From the NCBI GenBank assembly GCA_019420305.1, contig JAHZHL010000036.1, positions 42,426 through 106,425 on the forward strand: a stretch of DNA of 64,000 nucleotides, written 5' to 3'. Source of the stretch: Bacillota bacterium. Lineage in GTDB: Bacteria > Bacillota > Clostridia > Peptostreptococcales > Anaerovoracaceae. The position numbers were made by a program, and so were the translations under genes. The notes under the pieces are model-generated. The model was not told the origin of the DNA. It saw nothing but the letters and a program-made list of their open reading frames with translations, and searched no databases. This document shows positions 24,023 to 32,486 of this stretch, piece after piece; position 1 is the first letter of the stretch, and each line of letters opens with the position of its first letter.

Positions 24023-26635
24023 TTACAGTTCGTAACTATTTACAACTTTCATAGTCTCACCGTCCGGCTCCATCTCGTAAATTTTTTCTGTTGTCACGCT
24101 GCCATCCTGTGAGTTCTGAACTTTTTCAGATACCCATACAAAATATGAATTCCCTGCCTGCCTGATTTCACCAATCTCCAGTTTCTCAAAGGATTCATTC
24201 CCACTGTTTCCTCCCTGGGATTTTATTTCTTTATACAGATCCGTTCCTTTTTTCATCAGGTTCAGAACACTCTGATCGTTATTGTTCACCAGATTTACCT
24301 TCTGCGAATCGTAAGCGATCACCGCTCCTACAATCGCCTGATCATAGTATACCTGCTTGTTTTCAGCGTCTTTATACCAGGTCACGTCTGACAGAGCCTG
24401 TGTCAGCTGTATATCCGAATTCTCATACTCCGTATTCGGGTTGAACTTCAAATTTTTATTGTATTCAATGGTCTGAATATTACCATCTTTATTTTTGCCC
24501 TTCTCTGCTTCGATCAGCTTTGTCTTGTTTTCCACAGGCTCAGTCCGTATCTCCTCCGTGTCGGCAAAAACACTGTACTCTGTATTTTCCTCACCGGTAA
24601 AAAGATGAATGACATTGTTGAGCTGGCTGTCAATAAATTTTGCCGCTCCGCTGTTTGGCGCCGCAATTTTAACCACAACGCCGGCAATCTCCATTACCAG
24701 CAGAATAATCAGGATTACTAGGCAGACTTTCAAGACAATACGGCCTTTTCCACCCTTTTCTTCGTCTTCGTCCTCCTCATCCTCGTCCAAGCTTGCAAAC
24801 CGGATTTCCCCATTGTTCTGTCCAGTCTGTTTTTCTCCCTCGATTGCTTCACTGATGTCTTCAGCCGGATTATAGTCAGCAGGAAAAACCATCGTTTCAT
24901 CACTGACCTGTCCGGAATGTTCCGGCTCGGTACGGATCTGTTCAGCTGCCTCCTCTGTCATTACCAGCGTGGCATCTGTAACCGCCTGGCTTTCCGCAGC
25001 GGGTTCAGCAGGGACTTCCTGAGCTTCCAGAGAGTCCTCACTCAGCAGATCTTCTACGGAGAAGAGCTCTGCCGGTACTTCTTCCAGTTCCTCCGCAGAC
25101 TGTACCGATTCTTCCGCAGAAAGATCCTCCAGCACGTCTAATACATCTTCCGTTTCAGCAACGGCCGGTTCCTGCTTGATTGCTTCCGCTGCCGGTTCCG
25201 CGGCAGCAGGCTCTTCCACATTTTCCAAATGGCCTAAGAAGTCCGGAAGCTCAATCGGTTCCGGCTCTGGAACCGGTTCTGCCTGTTCCGCCGCTTTCGC
25301 AGCCGCTTCCGCGGCAGCGTAGGCCCTGTCTCTCTGTACCATTTCGGAAGCAGTCGCCATTCCCGCTAAAATCGCGGCCTTATCTACCGGTTTTGTTTTA
25401 ACCGGCTGTTCCGGTTCCTCTATCGCAGCCGCTGTCTCTTCCGGCACGGCATCTGCCTGCGGCGCGGCGTTCTCTGCCGGGGCTTCCTGCGCGGAAGTCT
25501 CCGTTGAGATTTCCTGCGACTGCGGCACGGCATCTTCTGCAGGCTCCTCCTGGAATTCGCCTCTCGCCATGGCTCTTTCAAATTCGCGTTCTGCCGCTTC
25601 CTGCGCAGCTCTGGCATCGGCAAGTCTCTTAGCTTCCTCGTCAAGCCGACGTCTTGCCGCCTCTTCCGCCGCCCGCGCTTTCTCAAGTTCTTCCGCTTCT
25701 TCTCTTACTTTCCGTTCCGCTTCTTCTTTTGCTTTTCGCTTTTCTTCTTCAATCAGCCGAACGGCTTCTTCTCTTGCTTTCTTTTCCGCCTCCGCAGCTT
25801 CAATCCGTTCAAGAACATCCGATTCTACCGGCTTTGGTTCATATCCCTTCACAATGCCTTCGGAAGCAAACAGTTCCTCCATCGGATCTTCCGGTGTTCT
25901 CGCCGCAAACTTCTCTTCCGAAGCTGCCGCGGCAGTATTCATCTCTTCCGTTAATATATTGCCTGATTTTATCTTTTCATATTCCTGATCAAGCAGTTTC
26001 TGGAATTCTTCGTTCTTTTTATGGAATGTAAAGAACTTGTCGATCTCTTCGGATTGTTTTTTCGTTTCATCCGCTTTGCTGTCCAGATCGCCAAACAGTT
26101 CTTCCTCCAAGCTTGTTCCCGGTGTGTCTCCTGTTCCTTTTTGTGCGGTTTCATTCTCCGCGGAGTTCCACACGCTCTGCTCCGGCGTGAATACTTCCGG
26201 CTGTGTTTCAGGCGCATTCGCAGGTTCGGCGGCTTTCGCATGCAATGCCTCTTCCGCTTCAGCCTCTTCCGGAGTCATAGACCAGTTAAAATCAATGTCT
26301 TCTGTTTTTTCAACTCCCATACCCGGGAAAGTATGTATATTCCAGTCAAATTCTTCTGACGGCGGGGTTACTTTTTTGACGTTTGTTTCCGGCTCAGCGT
26401 TCTTTTCCGCCGGATCACTGTCCAGAAAATCAAAGGATTTGAAATCAAACGGCTCAAACAGAGGTTCCTTTGCTTCCGCTGTACTTTCTGCCTGTGGCTG
26501 AGACTGCGCTGTCTCCGCATTTTCGGAAATTCCTTCTGATTTATCGTTTCCGTCTGCTAAAATTGTCTTCGCGCCACAGGAACTGCAAAACTTATCCCCG
26601 TCTGCCAATTTTTGTCCACAATTTCTACAATACAT
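24023..26635 (-). CDS. Zinc-ribbon, coiled-coil membrane protein
   Basis: An 870-residue protein of low complexity. Residues 1-24 form a zinc ribbon (CRNCGQ...CSSCGA). A Glu/Ala/Pro-rich acidic stretch follows, with a charged coiled coil at about 275-360 (EAERKVREEAEELEKARAAEEAARRRLDEE). One membrane segment (KVCLVILIILLVMEIAGVVVKIA, about 630) leads to an exported C-terminal domain of about 220 residues. The topology suggests a cytoplasmic sensor or scaffold joined to an outside domain. I recognize no catalytic motif. It is between a small membrane protein gene and the UPF0182 gene on the same strand, with short gaps (18 and 35 bases). Confidence 0.8.
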   Translation of the reverse strand: MYCRNCGQKLADGDKFCSSCGAKTILADGNDKSEGISENAETAQSQPQAESTAEAKEPLFEPFDFKSFDFLDSDPAEKNAEPETNVKKVTPPSEEFDWNIHTFPGMGVEKTEDIDFNWSMTPEEAEAEEALHAKAAEPANAPETQPEVFTPEQSVWNSAENETAQKGTGDTPGTSLEEELFGDLDSKADETKKQSEEIDKFFTFHKKNEEFQKLLDQEYEKIKSGNILTEEMNTAAAASEEKFAARTPEDPMEELFASEGIVKGYEPKPVESDVLERIEAAEAEKKAREEAVRLIEEEKRKAKEEAERKVREEAEELEKARAAEEAARRRLDEEAKRLADARAAQEAAEREFERAMARGEFQEEPAEDAVPQSQEISTETSAQEAPAENAAPQADAVPEETAAAIEEPEQPVKTKPVDKAAILAGMATASEMVQRDRAYAAAEAAAKAAEQAEPVPEPEPIELPDFLGHLENVEEPAAAEPAAEAIKQEPAVAETEDVLDVLEDLSAEESVQSAEELEEVPAELFSVEDLLSEDSLEAQEVPAEPAAESQAVTDATLVMTEEAAEQIRTEPEHSGQVSDETMVFPADYNPAEDISEAIEGEKQTGQNNGEIRFASLDEDEEDEDEEKGGKGRIVLKVCLVILIILLVMEIAGVVVKIAAPNSGAAKFIDSQLNNVIHLFTGEENTEYSVFADTEEIRTEPVENKTKLIEAEKGKNKDGNIQTIEYNKNLKFNPNTEYENSDIQLTQALSDVTWYKDAENKQVYYDQAIVGAVIAYDSQKVNLVNNNDQSVLNLMKKGTDLYKEIKSQGGNSGNESFEKLEIGEIRQAGNSYFVWVSEKVQNSQDGSVTTEKIYEMEPDGETMKVVNSYEL

Positions 26636-26653
26636 AAGTTCCTCCTCTGCTTG

Positions 26654-27148
26654 TTACTCTTTAATAAGTAATTCAAGTTCTTCCTCAGTATACTTTTTTC
26701 CGCTTTTTCCAACATTATATGATGATGCCAGCGCTTCTCCGCGCCTGTCCGAATTAGCGTTTTTCATGCTCATTCCATTATCCTGAGCCTGGACGGCTGT
26801 CACTTCTGCCATTTGTTCCGTTCTCATTTCCGGCACCTGTCCGTCCTCTTCATTCCAAACAGCAGGTTCGTCCTGTCCGATCCGGCGGTTCTCTCTTTCA
26901 GATGCTTCACCAAATTCATATTCCTCTTCCGGAGCCGCAAATTTCTTTTCTTCTATTGTCCGGCAAAGCTCCTGCTGCTGCATCCTTATGTCCCGTAGGA
27001 TGGCTTCCAGTTTTCCCAGCCTGTCTTCTATCTCGTGCATGCTGCCTGACTGTTCCGCCGACCGCCTCTGCCAGAGAATCAGCCTTGCGATGCTCAGCAA
27101 AATGATTACCGCAAGCAGGCCGAGTATTGTTGCTGCTATTATTGTCAT
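26654..27148 (-). CDS. Small single-pass membrane protein, unknown function
   Basis: A 164-residue protein, starting at 27148 where AGGAG stands eight bases upstream; a longer open frame to 27307 has no ribosome site. Residues 3-25 are a membrane helix (IIAATILGLLAVIILLSIARLIL). A coiled-coil segment follows (EIEDRLGKLEAILRDIRMQQQELCRTIEEKK), then an acidic disordered tail ending GKKYTEEELELLIKE. It begins the operon with the zinc-ribbon and UPF0182 genes. It may be a scaffold; no family recognized. Confidence 0.7.
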   Translation of the reverse strand: MTIIAATILGLLAVIILLSIARLILWQRRSAEQSGSMHEIEDRLGKLEAILRDIRMQQQELCRTIEEKKFAAPEEEYEFGEASERENRRIGQDEPAVWNEEDGQVPEMRTEQMAEVTAVQAQDNGMSMKNANSDRRGEALASSYNVGKSGKKYTEEELELLIKE

Positions 27149-27308
27149 GCCTGAATCTCCTGTTTTTATGGGTTTTTTCTTCCCTCTTTTTCTCTTGGCG
27201 TACTGCACCGAGATTATAACTTTTAATATTATACTACAAACTTTAAGCAATGGCAAATACAACAACATTAAAAGATACAGAAATTTCCTGACTTCCTCTG
27301 AGTTCACG

Positions 27309-27364
27309 CAAAAAAGAGCAGGTCTCCGCCCGCGTCCGGCGCAAAGCGGTCCCGCTCTTTTTTT
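27309..27364. terminator. Bidirectional terminator
   Basis: AAAAAAGAGC and GCTCTTTTTTT flank a GC-rich inner hairpin (CGCCCGCGTCCGGCG). It separates the small 44-residue gene from the 26654-27148 gene; the minus-strand U tract serves the 44-residue gene. Confidence 0.8.
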
Positions 27365-27372
27365 CCTACCTG

Positions 27373-27507
27373 TTACCGGTAACTGTTTTTGTCCGAATTC
27401 TCGTTCTGACGACGCTCATTTTTCACACGGCTGTTCTCCTCGTTTTTGTTCTCAACGGATTTGTTCTGCCGTTTTTCTTCGTTTTGTTTTCTTTGGTTCT
27501 TTTTCAT
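27373..27507 (-). CDS. 44-residue Asn/Lys/Glu-rich small protein
   Basis: A short gene not usually called automatically. AAGGAGGG lies about eight bases before the ATG at 27507, and translation gives MKKNQRKQNEEKRQN...NSDKNSYR, then TAA at 27373. A strong terminator follows nine bases later. The composition (nearly only N, K, E, R, Q, S) suggests an unstructured, highly charged product, somewhat like small spore proteins, but I see no real family motif. The good ribosome site plus dedicated terminator make it likely to be expressed. Confidence 0.6.
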   Translation of the reverse strand: MKKNQRKQNEEKRQNKSVENKNEENSRVKNERRQNENSDKNSYR

Positions 27508-27665
27508 TTCCAATCCCTCCTTATTTTTTATCCTGCCCTTCGCCGCCAGAGAATATGTGCGGAAAAATGAGGAATCTGATTTACCTCTACCGAAAATAGT
27601 GGTAAGATAATGGCGGCCCTATACGCCCGGATTCGGGCTTCCAAAAGTTTTAGCAGAAAGGATCT

Positions 27666-29114
27666 ATGAAATTGAATACATATCGAAGATTGAAATTCAT
27701 TCCTTTATTTCTAGTTGTTTTTTTACTTTTTTCCGAAACCGCCTTCGCTGCGGAAGCCGGTACGCTTCCGCAGAATACCACGCCGGCCGTTTCCACGGCA
27801 ACATCTTCTGTAATCGAGGAAATCCGGCCTTTAGCCGCCTCCGCCGCAAATCAGACGCTGACGGTTCGCTCCGGACAGAAAGTCTCACTGCCTTCCGAAT
27901 TATCGGTTCGTTTTTCCGGAAGCGATGAATATACGGCACTAAAAGTCTCCTGGAGTCCGGCCCCCGAATCAATCGGCGGCAAAGCCGGAACCTTCACCTG
28001 CACCGCGCAGTTTCCTGACGGGTATACACTGGGAGATGGGGTAAGCGCGCCTTCCGCGCGGATTCGCGTATCAAAAGCCCGGACATCCGTCTCCGGCATT
28101 TCCAGAAAGCTGAAAAAGAAATCACGTTCCGTTCTTTCTTCCAAAATCACCGTTTCTCCCGCTTACGGAAGAAACGTTCAGCTGCAGATGAAAAAGAACG
28201 GCAGATGGGTTACAAAAAAAACCTTCAAAACAGCCAATCAGAAAAGCGCTTCTCTGAAAATCACATATCCTAACGACTGGTGGAAGGTCACGACTTCCTC
28301 CTGGAGGATTACGGCTGCTGAAAGTCCGGAAGGCTCCGCGTATACCAGTCCTTCCATCACGGTAAACACAATGCGCTACTACCAGAATCCGTCCCGTTAT
28401 ATTCAGATAAAGGACAAGATCACCCTGAAACATTCCGGTTCCTATAAACTGCGGCTCGGCTACATGGGTCTGAAGGTTCGAAAAGTCAACCGTTATTTCC
28501 ATATCGGCAGCAAGTACTGGCCGCGTTATACACGGCAGACCCGCCAGAAAGTAAAGGCGTTCCAGCGCCGTAAGAAGCTGAAGGCAACCGGCGTCGTGGA
28601 TCTGAAAACATGGAGAAAGATGGGTTTTTCCAAAAAGTCATGGAAAACTCTCGGCGCGTATGTTTCTCCGATTAAAGTCAATCCGTCCAGTACGAAAAAA
28701 CAGCATATCGACGCCATGATTAACACTGCGAAAAAATATCTGGGTTCCGATTATGTCGTTGGCGCGTCCGGCAATCCCAGTCAGGGCGCAGACTGTTCGG
28801 GCCTTATCATGCAGGCTCTCTACGCCGCCGGCGTGGATCCTTATCCGGTGAGCTGCGTACGCCACTCCAAAGCCGGATATGAATATGAGTCCCGCAATCT
28901 CTGGAAGAATAAAAAATTCAAAACCGTTTCTTACAGAAACAAAAAACGCGGAGATCTCATCTTTTATAAAGGAAGCGGCGGCGCAATCATTCACGTCGCC
29001 ATTTATCTGGGAAAGGGGAAAGTGATTGAGTCGTGGCCCAACAAAGTTGTAATCTGGCCCGTTAAGAACAGCCGGCGCAGCCGCATCGCGGGTGTCAAAA
29101 GAGTCTTTATCTAA
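27666..29114 (+). CDS. Exported NlpC/P60 hydrolase with peptidoglycan-binding domain
   Basis: A 482-residue secreted protein. Residues 1-29 are a signal peptide (KFIPLFLVVFLLFSETAFAAEA). Strand-rich regions (about 60-240) follow, then a PG_binding_1-like motif (KVKAFQRRKKLKATGVVDLKTWRKMGFS, about 296-325) and a C-terminal NlpC/P60 domain. The catalytic Cys is in GADCSGLIM and the His in IIHVAIYLG. It should cut peptidoglycan stem peptides. The AAAGGA upstream of the ATG is a modest ribosome site. A leader hairpin GCCCG/CGGGC (27629-27642) sits 20 bases upstream; I could not match it to a riboswitch. Confidence 0.87.
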   Translation: MKLNTYRRLKFIPLFLVVFLLFSETAFAAEAGTLPQNTTPAVSTATSSVIEEIRPLAASAANQTLTVRSGQKVSLPSELSVRFSGSDEYTALKVSWSPAPESIGGKAGTFTCTAQFPDGYTLGDGVSAPSARIRVSKARTSVSGISRKLKKKSRSVLSSKITVSPAYGRNVQLQMKKNGRWVTKKTFKTANQKSASLKITYPNDWWKVTTSSWRITAAESPEGSAYTSPSITVNTMRYYQNPSRYIQIKDKITLKHSGSYKLRLGYMGLKVRKVNRYFHIGSKYWPRYTRQTRQKVKAFQRRKKLKATGVVDLKTWRKMGFSKKSWKTLGAYVSPIKVNPSSTKKQHIDAMINTAKKYLGSDYVVGASGNPSQGADCSGLIMQALYAAGVDPYPVSCVRHSKAGYEYESRNLWKNKKFKTVSYRNKKRGDLIFYKGSGGAIIHVAIYLGKGKVIESWPNKVVIWPVKNSRRSRIAGVKRVFI

Positions 29115-29146
29115 AGTTCTCGATCCATTAATAGCGAGTTCGGCAA

Positions 29147-29192
29147 GAAAGGAGTCCCGGCGGACAGTTTCCCGCAAGGACTCCTTTCTTTA
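29147..29192. terminator. Bidirectional terminator between NlpC/P60 and rubredoxin
   Basis: GAAAGGAGTCC and GGACTCCTTTC arms around an inner CGG/CCG pairing, then TTTATAA on the plus strand, between convergent genes. Confidence 0.85.
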
Positions 29193-29360
29193 TAATTCTT
29201 CCACCGGATGGAAATATTCCTTTCCCACTCCGCACTTGGGGCAGATCCAGTTTTCCGGCAGTTCTTCAAAGGAAACTCCCGGAGCAATACCGCCGTCCGT
29301 ATCCCCTATCCTCGGATCATAAATATATCCGCAAGGTTCACATTCATATCGTTTTGCCAT
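29190..29360 (-). CDS. Rubredoxin
   Basis: A 56-residue iron protein with the two rubredoxin loops CEPCGYIYD and CPKCGVGKEYF and the middle block DPRIGDTDGGIAPGVSFEELPENW. It carries one electron on a single Fe(Cys)4 site, typically for oxygen or superoxide detoxification in anaerobes. The start at 29360 has AGGAG seven bases upstream; a start at 29381 lacks one. It stands alone. Confidence 0.95.
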   Translation of the reverse strand: MAKRYECEPCGYIYDPRIGDTDGGIAPGVSFEELPENWICPKCGVGKEYFHPVEEL

Positions 29361-29469
29361 AACCACTCTCCTTTGACCCATATTTTTATGAAATTAGTAT
29401 TTCCGTATTTTCCATTTTTATGAGCCACGGAAGATTCTGTCGGTAACCTTTTTGCGCGGCAGCAACTAT

Positions 29470-30669
29470 CTACCTGTTTTTTAACTGCTCCGGCTTAATG
29501 GAAATCACCCTTCCTCCCATCGGTTTTATTTCCGCATCACCGTACACTACCCACACGGCGTTCAGAAATTTATCCGGCACCGGCGCCTGTCCGTCCGTAA
29601 AAATAATCCGGTTATCGACCCGGAGAGAAAAGGCCTCTGCCGCTGTATTGAAATCGGTTCCCCCTCCGCCCTGAAAAGGCATATTGTCGATATCCGCTTC
29701 AGTTCGAATGTCATAAAACCCATAAAACACCGTGTCAAAACAGCCCGCTTTCAGCTTGGAAAAGGTCAGGATACTTTTGCATTCCCGCAAAAAATTTCTC
29801 AGCAATTCTTCATCTACGGACCAACTGGTATCCAGGACAATTTCTGTTTCCGGGACAGGCCGGTCTTCCAGAACCGGCACGACAACTCCGTTTTCCAGGA
29901 TTGCGTTCCGATAGGACCAGTCCACATCGTAGTTGATGCTGTCCTGCAGAATCAGCCGCCAGTCGATGAGCGGCGCGCTGTTTCCGATCTCTTCTACGAT
30001 TCGTTCATCCCTACTGTCCGCGTTTCCGGCTTTTGATTGTTTTTTCTCCACCAGAGCGTATTCATCGTCGGAATCCTCATCAGAGTCTCCATCGGCTTCT
30101 TCTCCGGACTCTTCGCCTTCATCACCGACATCTCCTTCCAGCAACTGCTCCTGAGCAGCTTCATCGCTGTTATCATCCTCCGAATCCTCATCGCCGGGCA
30201 TGGGTACTCCCTCGCCCTCGCCGCCTTCCGGGTTTTCCCTGCCTTCCAGCTGTCCATTTATCAAATCAATGGCCAGCTTCTCCCGAAGAAGGACTTCATA
30301 GTACTGCTCCACATCGTAATCAAGGGCTTCCGGATAATCGATATCACCTGTGGGGATATCCAGCCCATCCCGTTTGAGCATCTGATTGATCACCGCCTCA
30401 GCGGCCCGTTCCCAGATGACCGGGTCTTTTCCACCTCCCCTTTCCGTGTGCCGGAAAGCGATATGGCACAGTTCACGGGTCAGCAGAAAAACCCGATTGC
30501 TGTCGGAAAGCCCTGCCAGATACCGCGGATTATACAAAATATGTTCCGAGTCATGTTCGATCGTCTCGACATCTTCCGTTTCCTGGCAGTCTATATTTGC
30601 CGCTATGCTTCCGAAGAATGGGTACCTGGCGATTACCTTGCGTCTAAGCGCGGCGATATCACAAATCAT
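29470..30669 (-). CDS. VWA-like/DUF2201 protein paired with MoxR ATPase
   Basis: A 399-residue protein. The N-terminal 150 residues look like the DUF2201 putative metallopeptidase part (TRELCHIAFRHTERG). A very acidic linker (DEDSEDDNSDE...) is at about 155-205. The C-terminal half is a VWA-like domain with the metal site LDTSWSVDEEL (DxSxS). Such proteins pair with MoxR ATPases to remodel or load metal enzymes. The gene overlaps the MoxR gene by four bases, which confirms the pair. The client protein is not evident. Confidence 0.82.
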   Translation of the reverse strand: MICDIAALRRKVIARYPFFGSIAANIDCQETEDVETIEHDSEHILYNPRYLAGLSDSNRVFLLTRELCHIAFRHTERGGGKDPVIWERAAEAVINQMLKRDGLDIPTGDIDYPEALDYDVEQYYEVLLREKLAIDLINGQLEGRENPEGGEGEGVPMPGDEDSEDDNSDEAAQEQLLEGDVGDEGEESGEEADGDSDEDSDDEYALVEKKQSKAGNADSRDERIVEEIGNSAPLIDWRLILQDSINYDVDWSYRNAILENGVVVPVLEDRPVPETEIVLDTSWSVDEELLRNFLRECKSILTFSKLKAGCFDTVFYGFYDIRTEADIDNMPFQGGGGTDFNTAAEAFSLRVDNRIIFTDGQAPVPDKFLNAVWVVYGDAEIKPMGGRVISIKPEQLKNR

Positions 30670-32405
30670 TTCTTTTCCTCCGGCCGCGCAAAGGAATCAA
30701 AAACCGCTCTGAATTCTTCTCCCAGTTTCGACACAAAGGCCCTTACGATTTCCACTTCCTCGTCTGCCGCCTGTGTCAGTCCCACTGTTGTCGCGTAACG
30801 CTGGGACGTATTCAGCTTTTCAAGCTCACTGTCACTATAGTTTCCACGCAGAACATCTTCCAGGGTAATGACCGGCTGACTGCAGAACTGGACAAATTCT
30901 TCGGTGATGTCTTCCCCGATTAGCGATCGCAGCATTTCCGGCCGTCCTGTGGCGTAAAGCATTTTGGAGGCCATTTCCCATTTTCTCGGATCCGCGTTGG
31001 GCTTTTCTCCATCATATTTGCTTCTCAGCGTTTCGCCCTGCTTATAGGCGATATAGGCATAGATCGCGGGATGGATCCTGCTTTCGCGCGCCCATTTCAG
31101 CCATTTTTCCGTTGTCGTATTAATATATACATGGGCGAACCGATTAAAGAACGGGGCGGCCAGCTGCTGCGCGGCCAGGGAATCCTGCATATCGTTTCCC
31201 GCGGCTACAATCCGGGCATTATCGGGAAGCTTCCAGATCCCGTTGACTTCTCTGTCCAGCACAATATTGAAGGCCATGCCCTGAATGCTGGGCAACGCGT
31301 TATTGATCTCATCAAAGAAAACCACATGGGGTTTATCCGGCTCCCGTTCACATTTTGCCTGCACTTTTTTAAACCAGGTAGGCGGAATATCGATCATCTC
31401 TCCGGTAGCCTGATTGTAGACGCTCCTGCCATTCAGGCTGTCCGGCGTGGCATTGCGCAGATAAAGAATCTCGCACGTCGGGTCAATCTGCTTTACTCTG
31501 GCGCTCTTTCCTTCGGAGGAAGGTCCATGAAGAAATACCGGCACATCGCTTTCGATGGCGCCTCTTATAATATCTTCTTCGCTGACCTCTCCAAAGGTCA
31601 GGCCATAGGGGTTCTTTCGCCGCATCTCTTTTTTCCGGTTTTCTTCATATTCAGCCTGTTCCTCCAAAGTCATATCCGAAAGAACGCTGGGAACCAGATC
31701 CTCCGCCAGGGTTGTGTTCAAATAAACGTATACCGCTGTTTTTTCAAAATCACCGTTGTAATAGTTTTCCGCGGAAAACAGGACGCCGGACGTAAGGATC
31801 CTTCTGCTGATTAAAAGATTCGCCTTCGCGTCATACAGCCATTTGACCGGCGACACCTCAATCCATACGGCATCGCCGGTCTTACAGCTCTTTCCATTGG
31901 AAAGCACACACGTCTTTTCCAGGGCGTAAGGCACCCGGATATATTTCGCCCCCTCATACTGAAATTCTTCATACTGAGCCTGGTACAGCTTGCCGGTTGT
32001 CCGCAGCATTCCTTCGGCAAATTCCTGTTCCAACGTTGCAGCCAGGGCGCGGTCCGCGGCATTCTGCGGATACTCCCCAAATTCAGCTTCTTCAAAACCG
32101 GAGATGTCTTTAACGGTTTTGCAGGGCAGTTCGGAAAGGTCCGCGCACTCCACTGCCGGGCGCACACTGCCATGGGAGTTGGCGTACGCGACTCTCCGGC
32201 TGCCGTCCGGATCGACGGCGCACACATCTCCATACCCGGAAGCGGAGGCCAGGAACCAGGCTGCGGTTCTTTCCTCACTGGCATCCGCCCCTGAAAGAAC
32301 CGCAAAATCCGTTACGCCGCATTCCGCGCCAAGTTCGCGGATAACATCTATCTTCGTTTCTCCGAATACTTGTTCCTTTGAAAGTAATCTGTAATTGTAA
32401 TTCAT
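30666..32405 (-). CDS. MoxR-family AAA+ ATPase
   Basis: A 579-residue AAA+ protein. The N-terminal 280 residues are an uncharacterized region; the AAA module shows a Walker A variant GPSSEGKSARV, Walker B VVFFDEINNALP, and sensor 1 (RIVAAGNDM), then a lid. MoxR ATPases act as chaperones with VWA proteins. The start at 32405 has GGAGAG just upstream, shorter than the open frame to 32474. The N-terminal extension is unusual compared with standard MoxR of about 320 residues and could recognize the client. Confidence 0.82.
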   Translation of the reverse strand: MNYNYRLLSKEQVFGETKIDVIRELGAECGVTDFAVLSGADASEERTAAWFLASASGYGDVCAVDPDGSRRVAYANSHGSVRPAVECADLSELPCKTVKDISGFEEAEFGEYPQNAADRALAATLEQEFAEGMLRTTGKLYQAQYEEFQYEGAKYIRVPYALEKTCVLSNGKSCKTGDAVWIEVSPVKWLYDAKANLLISRRILTSGVLFSAENYYNGDFEKTAVYVYLNTTLAEDLVPSVLSDMTLEEQAEYEENRKKEMRRKNPYGLTFGEVSEEDIIRGAIESDVPVFLHGPSSEGKSARVKQIDPTCEILYLRNATPDSLNGRSVYNQATGEMIDIPPTWFKKVQAKCEREPDKPHVVFFDEINNALPSIQGMAFNIVLDREVNGIWKLPDNARIVAAGNDMQDSLAAQQLAAPFFNRFAHVYINTTTEKWLKWARESRIHPAIYAYIAYKQGETLRSKYDGEKPNADPRKWEMASKMLYATGRPEMLRSLIGEDITEEFVQFCSQPVITLEDVLRGNYSDSELEKLNTSQRYATTVGLTQAADEEVEIVRAFVSKLGEEFRAVFDSFARPEEKK

Positions 32406-32486
32406 CGCTCTCTCCATCCTTGATATCTTATTTCTAATAGGATACACCATAATCGGTTCGGTCGGAAGAGCCAATGTAAAAACAAA

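Noticed and set aside
27580..27665. A riboswitch (cyclic-di-AMP or cyclic-di-GMP) before the NlpC/P60 gene
   Set aside because: A small GCCCG/CGGGC hairpin is present, but the conserved blocks of these classes are missing.
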